Source: JANLSO01 sp031362405 | GTDB lineage: Bacteria; Actinomycetota; Thermoleophilia; Miltoncostaeales; Miltoncostaeaceae | Direction: 5' to 3' | Assembly: GCA_031362405.1 (NCBI GenBank) | Contig: JANLSO010000079.1 | Coordinates: 1 to 24,621 of the forward strand | Length of the DNA: 24,621 bases | In this document: positions 1 to 10,725 of the stretch, one piece after another | How positions within the stretch are numbered: position 1 is the stretch's first letter | Layout of the letters: each line of letters starts with the position of its first letter | Translations under genes and position numbers: made by a program | The notes under the pieces: generated by a model | The model's input: the letters and a program-made list of their open reading frames with translations, nothing else | What the model was told of the DNA's origin: nothing | Databases searched by the model: none

Positions 1-612
<612 letters not shown>

Positions 613-615
613 ACC

Positions 616-1173
616 GTGACGCCTGACGTCCCATCTACGCCGTTCAACGACGCCTCAGCCGCGCAAGCGGCTGAGGCGTTCGACCCTGCCACGGAATCCA
701 TCGAGCCGATCGACGAGGTCACCGTGATCGCCACGCAGCGAGACGAGTACCTCGATGCCCTGCAGCGGATGAAGGCCGAGTTCGACAACTTCCGTAAACG
801 CACCGAGCGCGATCGGGTCGCACAGCGCGAATCGGCGGCCCGCGAGGTCGTCGCGGAGCTGCTGCCGGTACTCGACAACCTTGAGCGCGCGGTCTCAGCC
901 CTTTCCGATCACGAGGCCGTGGGCGGGGTCGACATGGTGCGCGCTCAGCTTTCGGGGCTGCTCGCGAACCGTGGTCTTACCGAGATCGTTTCTCACGGCG
1001 AGCCTTTCGACCCGACCGTGCACGACGCGGTTCTCAGTCAGCCCACAGCGGATGCCGAGGAGGGAACTGTGATTTCGGTCCTCGAACGCGGCTACAAACT
1101 GGGCGACTCGGTCGTACGCGCGGCCCGGGTCGTGGTCGCCGCGCCCCCGCCCGACGCGACCGAGGCCGAGTAG
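616..1173 (+). CDS. grpE: Nucleotide exchange factor GrpE
   Basis: A 185-residue protein starting at GTG, three bases after the dnaK stop, which implies co-translation. The first 35 residues are acidic and low in complexity. A long charged helix follows (about 45-95, including QRMKAEFDNFRKRTERDR and ELLPVLDNLERAVSAL), matching the GrpE dimerisation coiled coil. The C-terminal beta domain carries the family signature GEPFDPTVHDAVLSQP and ends with VISVLERGYKLGDSVVRAARVVV. GrpE releases ADP from DnaK and so resets the chaperone cycle. Length and gene order (dnaK-grpE-dnaJ) are typical of actinobacteria. No anomaly is seen. Confidence 0.97.
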   Translation: MTPDVPSTPFNDASAAQAAEAFDPATESIEPIDEVTVIATQRDEYLDALQRMKAEFDNFRKRTERDRVAQRESAAREVVAELLPVLDNLERAVSALSDHEAVGGVDMVRAQLSGLLANRGLTEIVSHGEPFDPTVHDAVLSQPTADAEEGTVISVLERGYKLGDSVVRAARVVVAAPPPDATEAE

Positions 1174-1176
1174 AAA

Positions 1177-2268
1177 GTGGCTACGGAAGACCTCTACACC
1201 TCGCTCGGGGTGAAGAAGGGCGCGACGACGCAGGAAATCCGTTCCGCGTACAAGACGCTCGCCCGCAAGCACCATCCGGATGCGAATCCCGGCGACACCA
1301 AGGCCGAGGAGCGCTTCAAGGAGATCTCCCACGCCCACGACGTGCTCTCCGATCCCGACAAGCGGCGCGCGTACGACGCCAGCAGGTCGCCGTTTGCCCG
1401 CATGCCCAATGGCGGCGCAGGCGGCGCCGCGGGTGCGGCCGGTGGCTTCGGTGGCGACTTCGCCGACCTGTTCGGTCAGTTCTTTCGTGGAGGCAAACCG
1501 CCCGGTGATGAGCGCGCCGCCTCGCGCCGGGGGCGGGACCTCGAGGTCGAGGTGACGCTCTCGTTCGACCAGGCGATGCGTGGCGTGCAGGTTCCCGTTT
1601 CGGTCGACAAGCAGGAGACCTGCGGCTCGTGCGGCGGCTCGGGCGCGAAGCCCGGCACCAGCCCGCGCCTGTGCCCCGAATGTCGGGGCCGCGGCGTGCG
1701 CGGCCGCGACGCCGGGGGCTTCTCGCTCGGCGAGCCCTGCCCGAAGTGCGGCGGCAACGGCACCGTGATCGACGATCCCTGCGAGACCTGCAGCGGGGTC
1801 GGCAGCACCTCGGCGCGGCGCCGCTACCAGGTGAAGGTGCCGGCCGGTGTCAAGGACGGCACCAAGGTTCGTCTGAAGGGCAAGGGCCAGGCGGGTACGC
1901 GCGGTGCCCCGGCCGGAGATCTGATCGTCATCACCCGTGTCACCGTCAGCGGAATCTTCACCCGCCAGGGCGACGACCTGGTGATCGAGGTACCGATCAC
2001 GTTCCCTGAGGCGGCGCTCGGCGCTCAGGTGGAGATCCCGACCCCCGATGGCCGCGTCAAGCTTACCGTGCCCCCGGGTAGCCCCGATGGGCGGTCGCTG
2101 CGTGTCGCCGGTAAGGGTGCACCGAAGCTGAAGGGCTCCGGTCGCGGTGACCTGATCGCGCGCCTGAAGATTCAGATCCCCGACACCCTGTCGGCGCCCG
2201 AACGCGAGGCGCTCGAGCGCTACCAGCGTCTGGACACCCGCAACCCGCGGCAACGGCTGTTCCTGTGA
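1177..2268 (+). CDS. dnaJ: Chaperone protein DnaJ (Hsp40, type I)
   Basis: A 363-residue type I J-protein starting at GTG, three bases after grpE. The J domain spans residues 4-70 with the HPD tripeptide at 33-35, which triggers DnaK ATP hydrolysis. A Gly-rich linker (78-105) follows. The zinc-binding region has all four CxxCxGxG repeats, starting at C149, C166, C188 and C202, so both zinc centres should form. The C-terminal substrate-binding beta domains run from about 215 to 345. The reading frame overlaps the hspR start by four bases (GTGA). It delivers substrate to DnaK in the cytosol. All expected domains are present and intact. Confidence 0.97.
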   Translation: MATEDLYTSLGVKKGATTQEIRSAYKTLARKHHPDANPGDTKAEERFKEISHAHDVLSDPDKRRAYDASRSPFARMPNGGAGGAAGAAGGFGGDFADLFGQFFRGGKPPGDERAASRRGRDLEVEVTLSFDQAMRGVQVPVSVDKQETCGSCGGSGAKPGTSPRLCPECRGRGVRGRDAGGFSLGEPCPKCGGNGTVIDDPCETCSGVGSTSARRRYQVKVPAGVKDGTKVRLKGKGQAGTRGAPAGDLIVITRVTVSGIFTRQGDDLVIEVPITFPEAALGAQVEIPTPDGRVKLTVPPGSPDGRSLRVAGKGAPKLKGSGRGDLIARLKIQIPDTLSAPEREALERYQRLDTRNPRQRLFL

Positions 2269-2692
2269 GCACCCGGCGGCGGACACGCACGGTCTACATG
2301 ATCGGCATCGCCGCCGAGCTCGCCGGCATGCATCCCCAAACCCTGCGGGTCTACGAGCGACGCGGGCTCATCACACCCAGCCGTACCGAGGGCAACACCC
2401 GTCTCTACAGCGACGCCGACGTCTTACTGCTGCGCCGAATCCAGGAGCTGTCGGATCAGGGGCTGAACCTCGCCGGCATCGAGCGCGTTCTCGACCTCGA
2501 AGTGCGCGTGATCCGGGCCGAGGAGCGTGCCCGCGTCGCCGAGAGAGCCCTCGAAGCGCACCGCGTCGAGGCCCGCGAGCGTCTACGGGACCTGCGCCGC
2601 GAGACGTGCACGGAGATCGTGGTGATTGCTCAGACCGGGACCGATCTGGTGCCCCGTTACCGCCCCGTCATTCGCACAAAGAGACGACACTA

Positions 2693-2693
<1 letters not shown>
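2265..2693 (+). CDS. hspR: MerR-family heat-shock repressor HspR
   Basis: A 142-residue protein starting at a GTG that overlaps the dnaJ stop (GTGA). Residues 10-80 form a MerR-type winged helix-turn-helix: MIGIAAELAGMHPQTLRVYE, then RRGLITPSRTEGNTRLYSD, then a helix ending at GIERVLDLE. A charged helix follows (about 85-120) and a basic tail ends at KRRH. In Streptomyces and related genera, HspR is encoded in the dnaK operon and represses it and clpB by binding HAIR inverted repeats, with DnaK acting as co-repressor. The position between dnaJ and clpB is diagnostic. No HAIR repeat was seen in the visible part; the operon promoter lies left of the window. The TAG stop shares its last base with the clpB GTG. 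Confidence 0.93.
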
Positions 2694-5269
<2,576 letters not shown>

Positions 5270-5285
5270 TCTCGCGTTCGCCGCC

Positions 5286-5335
5286 CGTGTCACCCCGGGG
5301 GCCTGTCACCTCCGGTGCCAGGCACCCGGGGTGAC
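5286..5335. repeat. REP-like imperfect hairpin, copy 1
   Basis: A 15-base left arm (5305-5319) and 15-base right arm (5321-5335) flank a single A at 5320; the core is GGTGCCAGGCACC. The arms mismatch around the middle (CCTCCGG against CCCGGGG). A second, perfect partner for the right arm lies just upstream, at 5289-5299 (GTCACCCCGGG pairing with CCCGGGGTGAC at 5325-5335), so two alternative hairpins are possible. It begins about 20 bases after the clpB stop and shares its core and the flanking GTCACC/GGTGAC with copy 2. No T-tract follows, so it is not a classic terminator. Confidence 0.7.
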
Positions 5336-5454
5336 GGCAGGGAACCCTGTGGCTCCGGTCTCAGGAAGGTGAACGCCTTCTGAGCAGGCGAAAGGCCACG
5401 CGGAGACGGTGCGCGTGCGCCCGTTAGGACGGCCGCAGACACGTCGCCGACGAG
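5336..5454. other. Structured spacer between the two palindromes
   Basis: No credible gene is seen. A bulged stem-loop at 5360-5384 pairs CTCAG-AAGG with CCTT-CTGAG around a six-base loop, with one extra G at 5365. A second GC-rich stem can form near 5406-5422. Together with the flanking palindromes, almost the whole 5286-5499 stretch can fold, as in composite REP clusters (BIMEs) or a structured RNA. No known riboswitch class was recognised. Confidence 0.35.
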
Positions 5455-5499
5455 CGGATATGTCACCACCGGTGCCAGGCACCGGTGGTGACATATCCG
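5455..5499. repeat. 45-base perfect palindrome, REP-like copy 2
   Basis: Two 22-base arms (5455-5476 and 5478-5499) are exact reverse complements around one central A at 5477. The inner core is GGTGCCAGGCACC and the outer part is ATGTCACC / GGTGACAT. It sits 23 bases past the 3' end of the minus-strand gene at 5522-7210 and shares its core with the hairpin at 5305-5335. It could terminate both convergent transcripts but has no adjacent T-run. The conserved core plus variable outer bases resembles REP elements mobilised by RAYT transposases; that assignment is inference. Confidence 0.75.
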
Positions 5500-5521
5500 G
5501 GCTGGGCCCATCTGTCTTCGG

Positions 5522-7210
5522 TTAAGGAACGTGGATCTTCGGTGCCGACTCCCAGAGGGCTCGGCTTTCGTCCCAGAACGCGAGGGGACCGGAGTTGAAG
5601 ATTCCCGGTAGTGGGTCGTTCGAGGCCTTGTCGATCTCGTCGTCGATCTTGGTGAGGGTGTCGTCGGCTCGCGTCTGCGCCTGTTGCTCGGCGGGGGCGA
5701 ACACCTTCTCGATGGTCGCCCGTGGGTTCTGGTCGTTTGTGAGCCTCTTGATGATCTCCGAGTGGCCGCTGTCCTTGACGCCGCTCTTGCCAAGACCCTC
5801 GTGCTGTTTGATCGCTTCGAGGAATGCCGCCACGGGGTTCCCACGGGTGGCGTTCTCGTCGTAGAAGCTGCTGCGGTTGGGGAACACCGGTACGCCCGGG
5901 GTGAGCTTCGGGTTGATCAGCTCGACGCGTTTGACGTCGATCGTCGAGGAGGCCACCCACCAGTACTCGTCAAACGGGCCACCGGGATCCTTCAGACGGA
6001 TCAGCTCGTAACCCTTGCCTCGGCGCGAGGCCCCACCCGCGAACGGGCACAGGATCATCGAGCCCGACGCCTCGGCTCCGCAATCGGTCGTGTTGAGCCC
6101 GCCTTCGATCGTGATCGCCACGGCACCACCGGGAAGGCGCAGCACTTCCGGCGCGGAGGTGAAGCCGCGCCCCGGGGCCGCGAGTTCCTCCCGACGAGTG
6201 AACGGCGTCGTCCAGGGCGTGCCGGTCCGGGCGGTCACACCTAGGACGGTCGACTTCGTGTCGGTCTGCCCGCGGTTATCGGTGACCTCGAGCGTTGCGA
6301 TTACCGGGCACAAGAGCTTGACGGAGACCCGGGCGCCGATCTTTGGCGTCGCTCGTACGGTGGTTCCCTGGGAGCAACCGGGGCCGGGTTCGAAGGTCCA
6401 GCGGTACGAAACGATCCGCCCGCCCTTTGCGCGCGAGCGGGATCCGTTCAAAGCGACGGCCGCTCCGCGCAGGACCGACCGATACTTCCCGGGGACCGCC
6501 GCGGGATCGCCCCCGACCGGAAACAGCTCGAGCTTGGCCGTGACCCGCGTCGAGGTTCTCGTGGTCAGGAACAACTGCTTTTGCGTCTCCGCAACCGTCT
6601 GAGAAGCGCTGCGCGAGATGTGGTCGGCGTGGGAGAAGAGGTCTCGTCGAAGTAGCGGGATCTCGACGGGCGTACCGGGAAATACCCCGTACGACGGCGC
6701 GCAGCGCCCCAAGGCGAGCGCCGCCGGGCCGGGCGCTTGGAGAGAGATGATCAGGCGCTGCTTCTTGGCGTCGTAGCCGGCAGCCGCCGTGCCGGAGAAC
6801 GGGTGGGTACCGCACCCATCGCTGAGCCCCTCGAACGACGCTGAGAAGTCCGGACAACTCCAGGCGTCGCGAATCCGCGAGTGGCGGGTGACCTCGCCTT
6901 TGATCTTCACGTTGCCGCCCGCGAAAACGAGCTTCCGCACCTTCGTTGCCATGAGTCGACCCGCGGTGGGGGTGTCGGAGAAGATCTGCTCGTTGCCGGA
7001 CAGCGTTACGTCCTCGAGGCAGTCGGGTGTCCCCTGTTGTCCACCCCCTGACCACGAGCTGTCCTGGGTGATCCGGACGGCGACGGCCCACTCCCGCTTC
7101 TCGACTTTCGGGATGCTGGGAATGGTTTGAGCGGATGAGACGCCGGTCGTCGCCAGCAGGACAATCAACGCGCAGCCCGCTGATCGACCTCGTGGGCCCG
7201 AGGTGCTCAT
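5522..7210 (-). CDS. Secreted protein with PKD-like domain, function unknown
   Basis: A 562-residue protein. The ATG at 7210 is chosen because it begins a clear signal peptide (MSTSGPRGRSAGCALIVLLA, cleavage near SSAQ) and overlaps the upstream stop in an ATGA. The mature N-terminal half (about 35-250) has several cysteines and no recognised family. Residues about 260-345 look like a PKD/Ig-like fold: ALNGSRSRAKGGRIVSYRW, then LEVTDNRGQTDTKS. The C-terminal part (about 440-545) has an HEG and a GHSE motif (KQHEGLGKSG, DSGHSEII) followed by a charged helix, and ends in WESAPKIHVP. The two His motifs could be metal ligands, but no HExxH is present. It is the second gene of a coupled minus-strand pair, and its 3' end faces clpB across the palindrome region. 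Confidence 0.8.
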   Translation of the reverse strand: MSTSGPRGRSAGCALIVLLATTGVSSAQTIPSIPKVEKREWAVAVRITQDSSWSGGGQQGTPDCLEDVTLSGNEQIFSDTPTAGRLMATKVRKLVFAGGNVKIKGEVTRHSRIRDAWSCPDFSASFEGLSDGCGTHPFSGTAAAGYDAKKQRLIISLQAPGPAALALGRCAPSYGVFPGTPVEIPLLRRDLFSHADHISRSASQTVAETQKQLFLTTRTSTRVTAKLELFPVGGDPAAVPGKYRSVLRGAAVALNGSRSRAKGGRIVSYRWTFEPGPGCSQGTTVRATPKIGARVSVKLLCPVIATLEVTDNRGQTDTKSTVLGVTARTGTPWTTPFTRREELAAPGRGFTSAPEVLRLPGGAVAITIEGGLNTTDCGAEASGSMILCPFAGGASRRGKGYELIRLKDPGGPFDEYWWVASSTIDVKRVELINPKLTPGVPVFPNRSSFYDENATRGNPVAAFLEAIKQHEGLGKSGVKDSGHSEIIKRLTNDQNPRATIEKVFAPAEQQAQTRADDTLTKIDDEIDKASNDPLPGIFNSGPLAFWDESRALWESAPKIHVP

Positions 7211-8025
7211 GGCCGTGGCGGGTTCACGCCGCCACTTACGGCGAGACTCCACGCCCAGTCGCGCGTGTGGAACCCGCCCGCGTTGACGATGGATCCGGTG
7301 AACGTGCGCAGATCCTTCGTGTACCGGTTTGCGACCGGCTGGCCGGCCGCATTCCCGGCGGTCGCCACCCCGTCGCAGGTCGTCGTGATGGGCATCTGGG
7401 CGGTCGGGGTGGTCCCGGCGGAGACCTCGTACTTCCATCCATCGGGATCGTCGGTTGGGTCGTGGAAGACCTGCGCGGACGCTGACGTGGGCGTCGCGAA
7501 CCCCGCCGCATCGAGCGTTCCCCTGCCGCTGACCGTCACCGGCCCCGTGCCACCCGCGTCGAGGAGGCAGATCGACCCCGGTGTTACCGCCGGGATCCGC
7601 GGCGTGCGGCGCTGAGTGAGGTAGGAGATGTACATCCAGCCGTCATAGCCGAAGATCCCCCAAGGCGCGTAATCCATCTTCTGGTTGCCGAGATGGACCT
7701 CTCCAAGCTCCCTCGGATCGGCGTAGTCCCTGACCCAGGTTGCGGTGTCCTCGTCCCACTCCGTGCGGTTGATGCACGAGGTCGCCTTCCGAAAACCCGC
7801 CGGAAACGCGCGGAAAATCTCGTGCGCGACGATCATGCGCTTCGCGGTGCCGCGCAGCACGATCGCCCCGGGCTTTTTCGGATCACGCGGCGCGCCGCTG
7901 TAGGGCAGGAACGCTGCGGCGCCGCCGGGCCGAAGCCGTGGTGTGAGGGCACGAGCCAGAGGTCGAGGCGCCCGTCGCCCCCGTCTGCGCAGCCACGGGT
8001 TCGCGCGGCCCGGCGGCCGACGCAT
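7207..8025 (-). CDS. Secreted protein of unknown function; 5' end likely frameshifted
   Basis: The 3' part is a clear coding frame from about 7920 down to the TGA at 7207-7209, which overlaps the next gene's ATG (ATGA). It includes AAAFLPYSGAPRDPKKPGAI and, further on, aromatic-rich DYAPWGIFGYDGWMYISYL. No family was recognised. The nearest in-frame ATG is at 8025, but third-position GC is poor in this frame between about 7930 and 7985. Better coding signal lies in the other two minus frames: signal-peptide-like HLGLPAVAALAV near 8130-8095, VEATAAGMCPTTGVAVAG near 8090-8035, and GDGRLDLWLVPSHHGFG near 7975-7930. The original start was probably the GTG at 8178 or TTG at 8142. The listed start is therefore only the open-frame limit; see the findings. 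Confidence 0.55.
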   Translation of the reverse strand: MRRPPGRANPWLRRRGRRAPRPLARALTPRLRPGGAAAFLPYSGAPRDPKKPGAIVLRGTAKRMIVAHEIFRAFPAGFRKATSCINRTEWDEDTATWVRDYADPRELGEVHLGNQKMDYAPWGIFGYDGWMYISYLTQRRTPRIPAVTPGSICLLDAGGTGPVTVSGRGTLDAAGFATPTSASAQVFHDPTDDPDGWKYEVSAGTTPTAQMPITTTCDGVATAGNAAGQPVANRYTKDLRTFTGSIVNAGGFHTRDWAWSLAVSGGVNPPRP

Positions 8026-8258
8026 AGCCCGCCACCGCCACACCGGTCGTCGGGCACATACCCGCGGCGGTCGCTTCGACGGGCGGGGCAAGACACGCAC
8101 AGCGAGGGCGGCAACCGCAGGCAATCCGAGATGTGCACGCAACGGATGCCTTCCGTCGAGGCCGTCTGAAGAAAACACTTGCCTGGCTCGGCCCACCGTG
8201 TCACGTTCGCTGAGTTCGCACCATGCGTCGCAGCGTCGCTGCCGGGGGCCTCGGAAGA

Positions 8259-9761
8259 ATGATGACCATGTCCCGTTGTCGCGTGCGCATGGTGCTCGCC
8301 GCCGCGCTCGTTTCGCTCGCGGTGCCCGCGACTGGGCTGGCCGTGTCGTCGATATCCGTGGCGGTCGATTCCCCGGTCGTGGGGGCGCGGGTGGCCGTCG
8401 CGGTCGCGATGCAGAGCGACGCCGCGGGAACCAAGCGTGGCTACGCACAGGGGCGCGTCGACGATGGTCGCCCCTGCGAGCCGACCCTGAGTGAGTTCAC
8501 GGCAGCGACCCCGGCGCCGCAGAGCCGCGGCCTCGTCGAGTCGATTCCGTTCGCGGCGGGAACAACGACCGTGCAGACACGTGGGCAGCCACAGCCCGGG
8601 CCGGTGCGCGTGTGCGGGTATCTCGTCGGACCCAGCCAGGCGGCGCTCGCGATGAGCGACTCCGTGGTGAGCTTTCGCTTGCCGGTCGCCGCGCTGACCC
8701 TTGCCGTGAGCCCCGAACGGCCCGTCTTCGACCAGCCCGTCGATGTGAGGGTCACAGGGACGACCGACGTCGATGCGTCTATCGAGGTCTTCGCCGGCGC
8801 CGGGTCGTGCACGGCCGATCCGAGCCACGCGAGCGTTGCCGTCACGCAGGGAGCCGTCGATCAGAGCATTGCGGCCATCGATCACCCCGAGAACACCGAC
8901 CGCATCTGCGTCGTGGCGACGCCGAGCTCGGTGCTCGCGTCGCCGAACGAGGCGCGCGTCCTTGCCACCATCGACCGGCCCTTCTCTCAAGACCTCGGTG
9001 GTTCGATTCGCCTCGTTTCGGCACGCGTGCTCTGGCGCAGGGCGGAGGTCGTCGCCGAGGTCACGGGGACGGTCCGCCCGCGTGACGTGGTCGCGATCTT
9101 CGAGAAGGAGGCCAAATGTGAGGGCCTGGATGCGCTCTACGGTGGGTACGGGGATGGAGTCCGAATTCAGGGTCGTCGGGTCACGATCACGCGCTCTTTC
9201 AACGTCTGCGCCGCAAGCTCGCCGTCGCCGCGCGTCGGTCTGCGGCTCACGACCACGCGCGGCGCCGAGGTCTTCACCGATTTCGTCCCCCTCGACCTGT
9301 CTGATGCGATCCGGCGACGTTTCCTCGTCGTCCCTGACGTCTCGATCGGGGGCGTACGTCTCGGCATGACCCGAGACGAGCTCAGGCGCCAGCAAGGGTC
9401 GGCGCCACTTTCCACGAGCACAGCCCTCTCGTTCGTGGGCTTTTCCGGCGAGGGCTACCGCTTTGACAACGTCGATGCGGGCCTGGTGGGCGGTCGCGTC
9501 GCGGTGATCGTGGCCGTGGTCGACGACTACCCGTTCCAGACCGCCCCGGGGCTACTCCTCAGGACCCGTCTGTTGGCGCCGATCCGACGGGCGCACCCCG
9601 ATGCGGCCTGCGTCAAGGGCGGGAACGCGAGATTCACCCCGCTGTGCCGGCTGGGGAGGTTTACGTACCTCAAGACGCCACCCAAGGCCTACCCCGGGTA
9701 CTTCGCGATCGGGAGAAAAGTCTTCATCCCCGCGGCGAAGCGGCTTCCGCCTGCTCGGTGA
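8259..9761 (+). CDS. Secreted protein of unknown function with C-terminal GxRLGM-type domain
   Basis: About 500 residues, divergent from the gene at 7207. ATGs at 8259, 8262 and 8268 all precede a signal peptide (RMVLAAALVSLAVPATGLA); GGAAG at 8253-8257 is the only ribosome-site candidate and fits 8262 or 8268 best. The region after the signal peptide is rich in beta-type, Val/Ala-rich segments and may hold Ig-like modules (about 35-220), with Cys pairs but no recognised motif. Near residues 365-380 comes IGGVRLGMTRDELRRQQG, a motif often seen in small actinobacterial secreted domains whose role is not known to me. The C-terminus includes two close cysteines (ACVKGG and PLCRLGRF). The gene ends in GTGA. 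Function cannot be assigned. Confidence 0.8.
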   Translation: MMTMSRCRVRMVLAAALVSLAVPATGLAVSSISVAVDSPVVGARVAVAVAMQSDAAGTKRGYAQGRVDDGRPCEPTLSEFTAATPAPQSRGLVESIPFAAGTTTVQTRGQPQPGPVRVCGYLVGPSQAALAMSDSVVSFRLPVAALTLAVSPERPVFDQPVDVRVTGTTDVDASIEVFAGAGSCTADPSHASVAVTQGAVDQSIAAIDHPENTDRICVVATPSSVLASPNEARVLATIDRPFSQDLGGSIRLVSARVLWRRAEVVAEVTGTVRPRDVVAIFEKEAKCEGLDALYGGYGDGVRIQGRRVTITRSFNVCAASSPSPRVGLRLTTTRGAEVFTDFVPLDLSDAIRRRFLVVPDVSIGGVRLGMTRDELRRQQGSAPLSTSTALSFVGFSGEGYRFDNVDAGLVGGRVAVIVAVVDDYPFQTAPGLLLRTRLLAPIRRAHPDAACVKGGNARFTPLCRLGRFTYLKTPPKAYPGYFAIGRKVFIPAAKRLPPAR

Positions 9762-9886
9762 GACTTTCCTACCGTGAAAGGAGCATCTCCCTGCCCACGG
9801 AGTCCGAGAACGGCGCGATCTCCGACCTTTGCGGCGCGGCTGTGGTCGTCACCGCGCAGGACGATGATCGAACCGTCACCCCCGCC

Positions 9887-9918
9887 GCCGGGTCAGGTCC
9901 TGCGGATTTGACCCCGGC
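9887..9918. repeat. Inverted repeat with GGTCAGGTCCTGC / TTGACC signature
   Basis: Arms at 9887-9895 and 9909-9918 pair (GCCGGGTCA with TGACCCCGGC) with one bulged C and a 13-base loop. The element lies between convergent genes ending at 9761 and 9922, so it may end transcription from the minus strand or both, but no T-tract is present. The order GGTCAGGTCCTGC...TTGACC resembles another short repeat type I associate with REP/RAYT systems in diverse bacteria; this is from memory and unverified. It differs in sequence from the 5305 and 5455 hairpins. Confidence 0.45.
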
Positions 9919-9921
9919 CCG

Positions 9922-10302
9922 TCAGCCCGAGGCGGTGGCGCGCCCAGCGAGCTGCTTCGGGGCGGTCAGCACGAAGCTGGTCGTGACGAGATCTTCGACT
10001 TCACTCCAGTTCACCCGCATCACGTCGAGGCGCAGGCCCACCCAGCCGCGATCGCCGAGGCGTGCCGGGAGGTAGTACCGCAGTGGGCTCGCGTCGGCCA
10101 GCGCTGCGTTCAGGCCGTCGGGAACCCGTGCCGCGACGGCGATGATCCCGTCGCCCTGATGATCGTTGAGGTAGTGCGCGAATGCCCGTCCGCGGACCGT
10201 GAACGTGATGTGCTGGCCACCCTTGTCTCGCTCGCTCTCCGGCATGGACAAGCACAGGTCGACGAGACGTACCCGGCGGCGTTTATCGGTGTCCGTGGCC
10301 AC
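9922..10302 (-). CDS. YjbR/MmcQ-family protein
   Basis: A 126-residue protein starting at GTG 10302, preceded at six bases by a perfect AAGGAGG (minus strand, 10315-10309). The order of conserved features fits the YjbR (DUF419, MmcQ-like) fold: an N-terminal helix with LCLSMPESERDKGGQHITF, then VRGRAFAHYLNDHQGDGIIA, then SPLRYYLPARLGDRGWVGLR, and a last helix VNWSEVEDLVTTSF. Members are small cytosolic proteins with a CyaY-like double-wing fold and no established biochemical role. The gene lies 87 bases downstream of the small gene at 10390-10725 on the same strand and has its own strong ribosome site, so it may be the last gene of that run or separately expressed. Confidence 0.85.
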   Translation of the reverse strand: MATDTDKRRRVRLVDLCLSMPESERDKGGQHITFTVRGRAFAHYLNDHQGDGIIAVAARVPDGLNAALADASPLRYYLPARLGDRGWVGLRLDVMRVNWSEVEDLVTTSFVLTAPKQLAGRATASG

Positions 10303-10308
10303 TTTCGG

Positions 10309-10315
10309 CCTCCTT
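10309..10315 (-). promoter_or_regulatory. Strong Shine-Dalgarno site for the YjbR-like gene
   Basis: The minus strand reads AAGGAGG, a full match to the 16S anti-SD complement, six bases before the GTG start at 10302. It settles the start of this gene and is much stronger than the sites of neighbouring genes. Confidence 0.75.
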
Positions 10316-10389
10316 CGGGCCCCTGGTGTCCCGCGTCATGCGGAGCACGAGGCGTCGAAGATATCTGCTCGTAGCCCTCAGGGTCGCCG

Positions 10390-10725
10390 CTACGGGGCTG
10401 GTTCGACCCCGCACCGCCTGCCGGTGTCGGTTCCCTCGGCGGCGTACGACTCTCCCGCGCGACGTGGCCCGGCGACCACCCCGGGGGCGATCGGGCCGAG
10501 GTCGACGACGCGCATCTTCGCCCGGCAGACGGGTTGCACGACCGCGCCAAACGCCCGCTCGGCGGCGTCGGTGGCCGAGTCGGTGTCGTGCGCCGCGACG
10601 ATGACCTCCTCATGCTGGAACGGTCCGTCCCAACCGCTCGTCGCGGCCCAGAGGTGCAGGGTGGGGCTGTCGATGCTCGTCACGCCGCTCAGGTTAGCTC
10701 GGTCGCCGTCACGCGGCCCACTCAT
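10390..10725 (-). CDS. Small protein of unknown function
   Basis: 111 residues from the ATG at 10725, which overlaps the upstream gene by 17 bases and has a GAGG-like site before it; a GTG at 10683 would give 97 residues and start just before the conserved-looking part. The body reads TLHLWAATSGWDGPFQHEEV, then an acidic helix (DTDSATDAAERAFGAVV) and a single Cys (QPVCRAK); the last 25 residues look disordered. No transmembrane segment or signal peptide is seen. I do not recognise a family. It belongs to a minus-strand run of small genes (11634 down to 9922). Confidence 0.6.
   Translation of the reverse strand: MSGPRDGDRANLSGVTSIDSPTLHLWAATSGWDGPFQHEEVIVAAHDTDSATDAAERAFGAVVQPVCRAKMRVVDLGPIAPGVVAGPRRAGESYAAEGTDTGRRCGVEPAP

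Noticed and set aside
2606..2692. ATG at 2606 as the clpB start
   Set aside because: It adds 29 residues unlike any ClpB N-terminus and lies inside hspR; the GTG at 2693 gives the conserved start.
5336..5454. Possible riboswitch between the two palindromes
   Set aside because: Stems are present but no conserved core of a known class was found, and it lies 3' of both flanking genes rather than in a leader.
7211..7438. N-terminal extension of the PKD-type protein up to 7438
   Set aside because: The extra 76 residues are Arg/His-rich antisense-frame sequence inside the upstream gene; the ATG at 7210 begins a proper signal peptide.
9758..9921. Coding-like stretch after the 8259-9761 gene, with a GTG overlapping its stop (GTGA)
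   Set aside because: Third-position GC is high in more than one frame on both strands, the frame runs on into the opposing YjbR-like gene, and no motif or clear end was found. It may be a gene remnant cut by the 9887 repeat, but this cannot be supported.
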